From JBGTSJ01 sp041940305 (GTDB lineage Bacteria; Planctomycetota; Planctomycetia; Planctomycetales; Planctomycetaceae), in the NCBI GenBank assembly GCA_041940305.1, contig JBGTSJ010000005.1:186001-250000 (forward strand): DNA of 64,000 bases, given 5' to 3'. A program made the position numbers and the translations under genes. Below the pieces are notes generated by a model. The model did not search any database. It was given only the letters and a program-made list of their open reading frames with translations, and had not been told where the DNA came from. Positions 62,586-64,000 of the stretch are shown one piece after another. How positions within the stretch are numbered: the stretch's first letter is position 1; each line of letters opens with the position of its first letter.

Positions 62586-63371
62586 ATGCCGCGACTGCGA
62601 ACTCACCTGCTGACCGTCGCCGCCCTGGCGCCGTTCGCCGCCGCGCTGATCGCCGCCGCCCTGCCCGCAGCGCCCGCCGCGATCGCTCCGGCGGCCCCTC
62701 CCCCGGCCCTGGCGTTCGACCAGTACGCCGTCAATTTCCGCGAAGTCCCGCCTCGCCCCGTCATTCAGGCCCATTTTGACTTCACAAATCGAGGCGAAAG
62801 TCCAGTCCGGATCCTCCAGATCGAGCCAAGTTGCGGCTGTCTGAACCCCCAACTCTACGACGGTCAGACCCACTATGAGCCCGGCGAACGCGGACGCTTC
62901 TACGTCACGCTGCAGACCGCCAACGAGTCGCCCGGCCCCCACGGCTACACGGTCACCGTCCATTACCAGGATCCGCAGCCTCGCGAGGAGACCGTCGCCT
63001 TCCAGCTCACGCTCCCGGAGCGCAAGGTGAGCGTCGAGCCTCCTGAGGTCTACTTCTACCAGCTCTCCGGCGAGCCCTCCGAGCAGATCATCTACGTCAC
63101 GGACTACAGGGACACCGGACTGCGAGTGCTCAACGCCAGCTCGCGGCTGGAACATCTCGCAGTCAAGGTCATGCCGGCCGAACACGACGAGGAAGGTCAT
63201 CAGCGCACGCCGATCCTGCTGCGCGTCCCCGGCGACGTCCCCCCCGGCCGGCACACGGGACTGGTCACCATCACCACCACCGACCCCGATTTCCGCGAAA
63301 TCTACGCGGCCGTCCTCGTCCACGGCCCCACCGAAGTCCGTCCGGCATCATTCGAGTCGTCCGCCCCCTGA
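62586..63371 (+). CDS. Exported DUF1573 (Ig-like) protein
   Basis: A 261-residue protein with an Ala-rich hydrophobic N-terminus (about 12-36), probably a signal peptide or anchor. The DUF1573 part is clear: FREVPPRPVIQAHFDFTNRG, ILQIEPSCGCLNP (Cys-Gly-Cys), YEPGERGRFYVTLQTANESP. Its second half resembles another Ig-like domain (LLRVPGDVPPGRHTGLVTITTTDPDF, in pieces). Such proteins are common in planctomycetes and Bacteroidetes; their role is unknown. It lies upstream of pgk with a repeat between. Confidence 0.85.
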   Translation: MPRLRTHLLTVAALAPFAAALIAAALPAAPAAIAPAAPPPALAFDQYAVNFREVPPRPVIQAHFDFTNRGESPVRILQIEPSCGCLNPQLYDGQTHYEPGERGRFYVTLQTANESPGPHGYTVTVHYQDPQPREETVAFQLTLPERKVSVEPPEVYFYQLSGEPSEQIIYVTDYRDTGLRVLNASSRLEHLAVKVMPAEHDEEGHQRTPILLRVPGDVPPGRHTGLVTITTTDPDFREIYAAVLVHGPTEVRPASFESSAP

Positions 63372-63394
63372 CGAGCCGGCGGGTTCAACCCGGG

Positions 63395-63533
63395 TGCAGT
63401 AACTCCAGATTGTCCGCGAAGCGGACACCTCAAAGTAGCAGGCACACTCCGTGTGCCGTCCACTGGATGCGCTAAAACGTTGAGCTCTCGCCGGGGCCAC
63501 GTTGTGCGAACAGCAGAAACCCGCTCCTGCACC
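63395..63533 (+). repeat. Dispersed planctomycete repeat, copy 2
   Basis: About 139 nt between the DUF1573 and pgk genes, matching 46502-46638 along its whole length. It has a complete central hairpin GGCACAC-TCC-GTGTGCC (63451-63467), and CCGCGAAGCGGACACCTCAA is shared with the other copy in part. Confidence 0.85.
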
Positions 63534-63636
63534 CTTCACTCCCGCCGCTCCTCCGCGCGCTCGCCAGCGGTTGTCGCTTTGCCTACGATTCGCGTCGCTT
63601 GAATTGCGCGCACGACCAGCGAGGAACACGACTTCG

Positions 63637-64000
63637 ATGAAGAAACGCAACATTGCCGACGTCGATGTGAACGGCAAGACCGTTCTGATGCGGGTGGATT
63701 TCAACGTCCCGCAGGATGCGGACGGCAGCATCACCGACGACCGCCGCATCCGCGAGGCCCTCCCGTCCATCCGCTCGGTCGTCGATCGAGGTGGGAAGCT
63801 CATCCTGATGAGCCACCTGGGCCGTCCCGACGGCAAGGTCGCCCCCGAATTCTCGCTCCGCCCCTGCGCCGAGCGTCTGTCGGAACTGCTCGGCAAACCG
63901 GTCGCCTTTGCTGACGATACTGTCGGCGGCGACGCGGCGGCGAAGTCAGCAGCCCTGTCGTCCGGCGGCATACTACTGCTCGAAAACGTCCGTTTCCATC
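63637..64000 (+). CDS. pgk: Phosphoglycerate kinase, N-terminal part (cut by the window end)
   Basis: The first 121 codons of the glycolytic ATP-generating kinase (1,3-bisphosphoglycerate + ADP to 3-phosphoglycerate + ATP). RVDFNVPQDADGSITDDRRI holds the substrate loop, and LILMSHLGRPDGKVAPEFSL and LLLENVRFH are invariant family pieces. The start MKKRNIADVDVNGKTVLM at 63637 has AGGA upstream. The ORF continues past 64000. Confidence 0.95.
   Translation, partial: MKKRNIADVDVNGKTVLMRVDFNVPQDADGSITDDRRIREALPSIRSVVDRGGKLILMSHLGRPDGKVAPEFSLRPCAERLSELLGKPVAFADDTVGGDAAAKSAALSSGGILLLENVRFH

Overview
This 64 kb window looks like a chromosome segment from a high-GC planctomycete (Planctomycetes, probably Planctomycetales). 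The evidence is the mixture of genes: a CxAxR-type sulfatase, Tat-exported Gfo/Idh/MocA and DUF1571 proteins, a DUF1573 protein, a neutral-ceramidase-like secreted protein, an OleD-like reductase, a squalene-cyclase-like protein beside a DUF116/polyprenyl-synthase fusion, and one giant secreted beta-helix protein. Genes are mostly short monocistronic or two-gene units on both strands, separated by hairpins. I see one tRNA (Cys-GCA), no rRNA, no CRISPR array and no prophage.

Layout. 1-5 kb: rhomboid-like start (cut by the window edge), adenylate kinase, rpsD, a secreted hypothetical, an O6-alkylguanine transferase/endonuclease V fusion coupled to a small LTxxQ-type exported protein, and a DinB-like protein. 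5-14 kb: a membrane/spermidine-synthase-like protein, a degenerate NtrC-type AAA+ protein, a FliF-like protein that carries a FliG-like C-terminus, a TPR/HEAT lipoprotein and a PIN/TRAM membrane protein. 14-18 kb: a terpene-like pair (class II cyclase-like protein and DUF116-polyprenyl synthase). 18-20 kb: two REP/RAYT elements, one intact and one whose transposase is mostly replaced by an unrelated ORF. 20-25 kb: nuoABCDEF on the minus strand, without nuoG-N. 25-43 kb: mixed secreted enzymes, tRNA-Cys, EF-hand protein, OleD-like SDR, sulfatase, CDF transporter, UvrD-type helicase, oxidoreductases and a TolC-family lipoprotein. 43-51 kb: sucA-sucB, ceramidase-like protein, glgC, msrB. 51-56 kb: epmB and efp (divergent, the EF-P modification pair), fabI, DUF6980-like and DUF4288-NUDIX proteins. 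56-64 kb: a 1,888-residue secreted protein, a DUF1573 protein and the start of pgk.

Working together. The clearest functional units are the complex I segment (nuoA-F), the 2-oxoglutarate dehydrogenase E1/E2 pair (sucAB), EF-P with its lysine 2,3-aminomutase-type enzyme (efp/epmB), the coupled pair with the two-domain DNA repair protein, and the cyclase/prenyl synthase pair.

The most unusual signals are: (1) a 33-nt palindromic repeat present twice, in frame, inside the cyclase gene, with a compensatory base-pair change between copies; (2) the FliF-FliG-like fusion beside an AAA+ regulator that has lost the Walker-A lysine and the GAFTGA loop; (3) the REP-bounded element with a swapped cargo ORF; (4) a ~138-nt dispersed intergenic repeat in at least two clear copies and one diverged copy; (5) a repeated GAAACCCGGTTTC-type terminator family. 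Start codons were chosen by ribosome-binding site, family start and signal peptide; where these conflict the entry says so.
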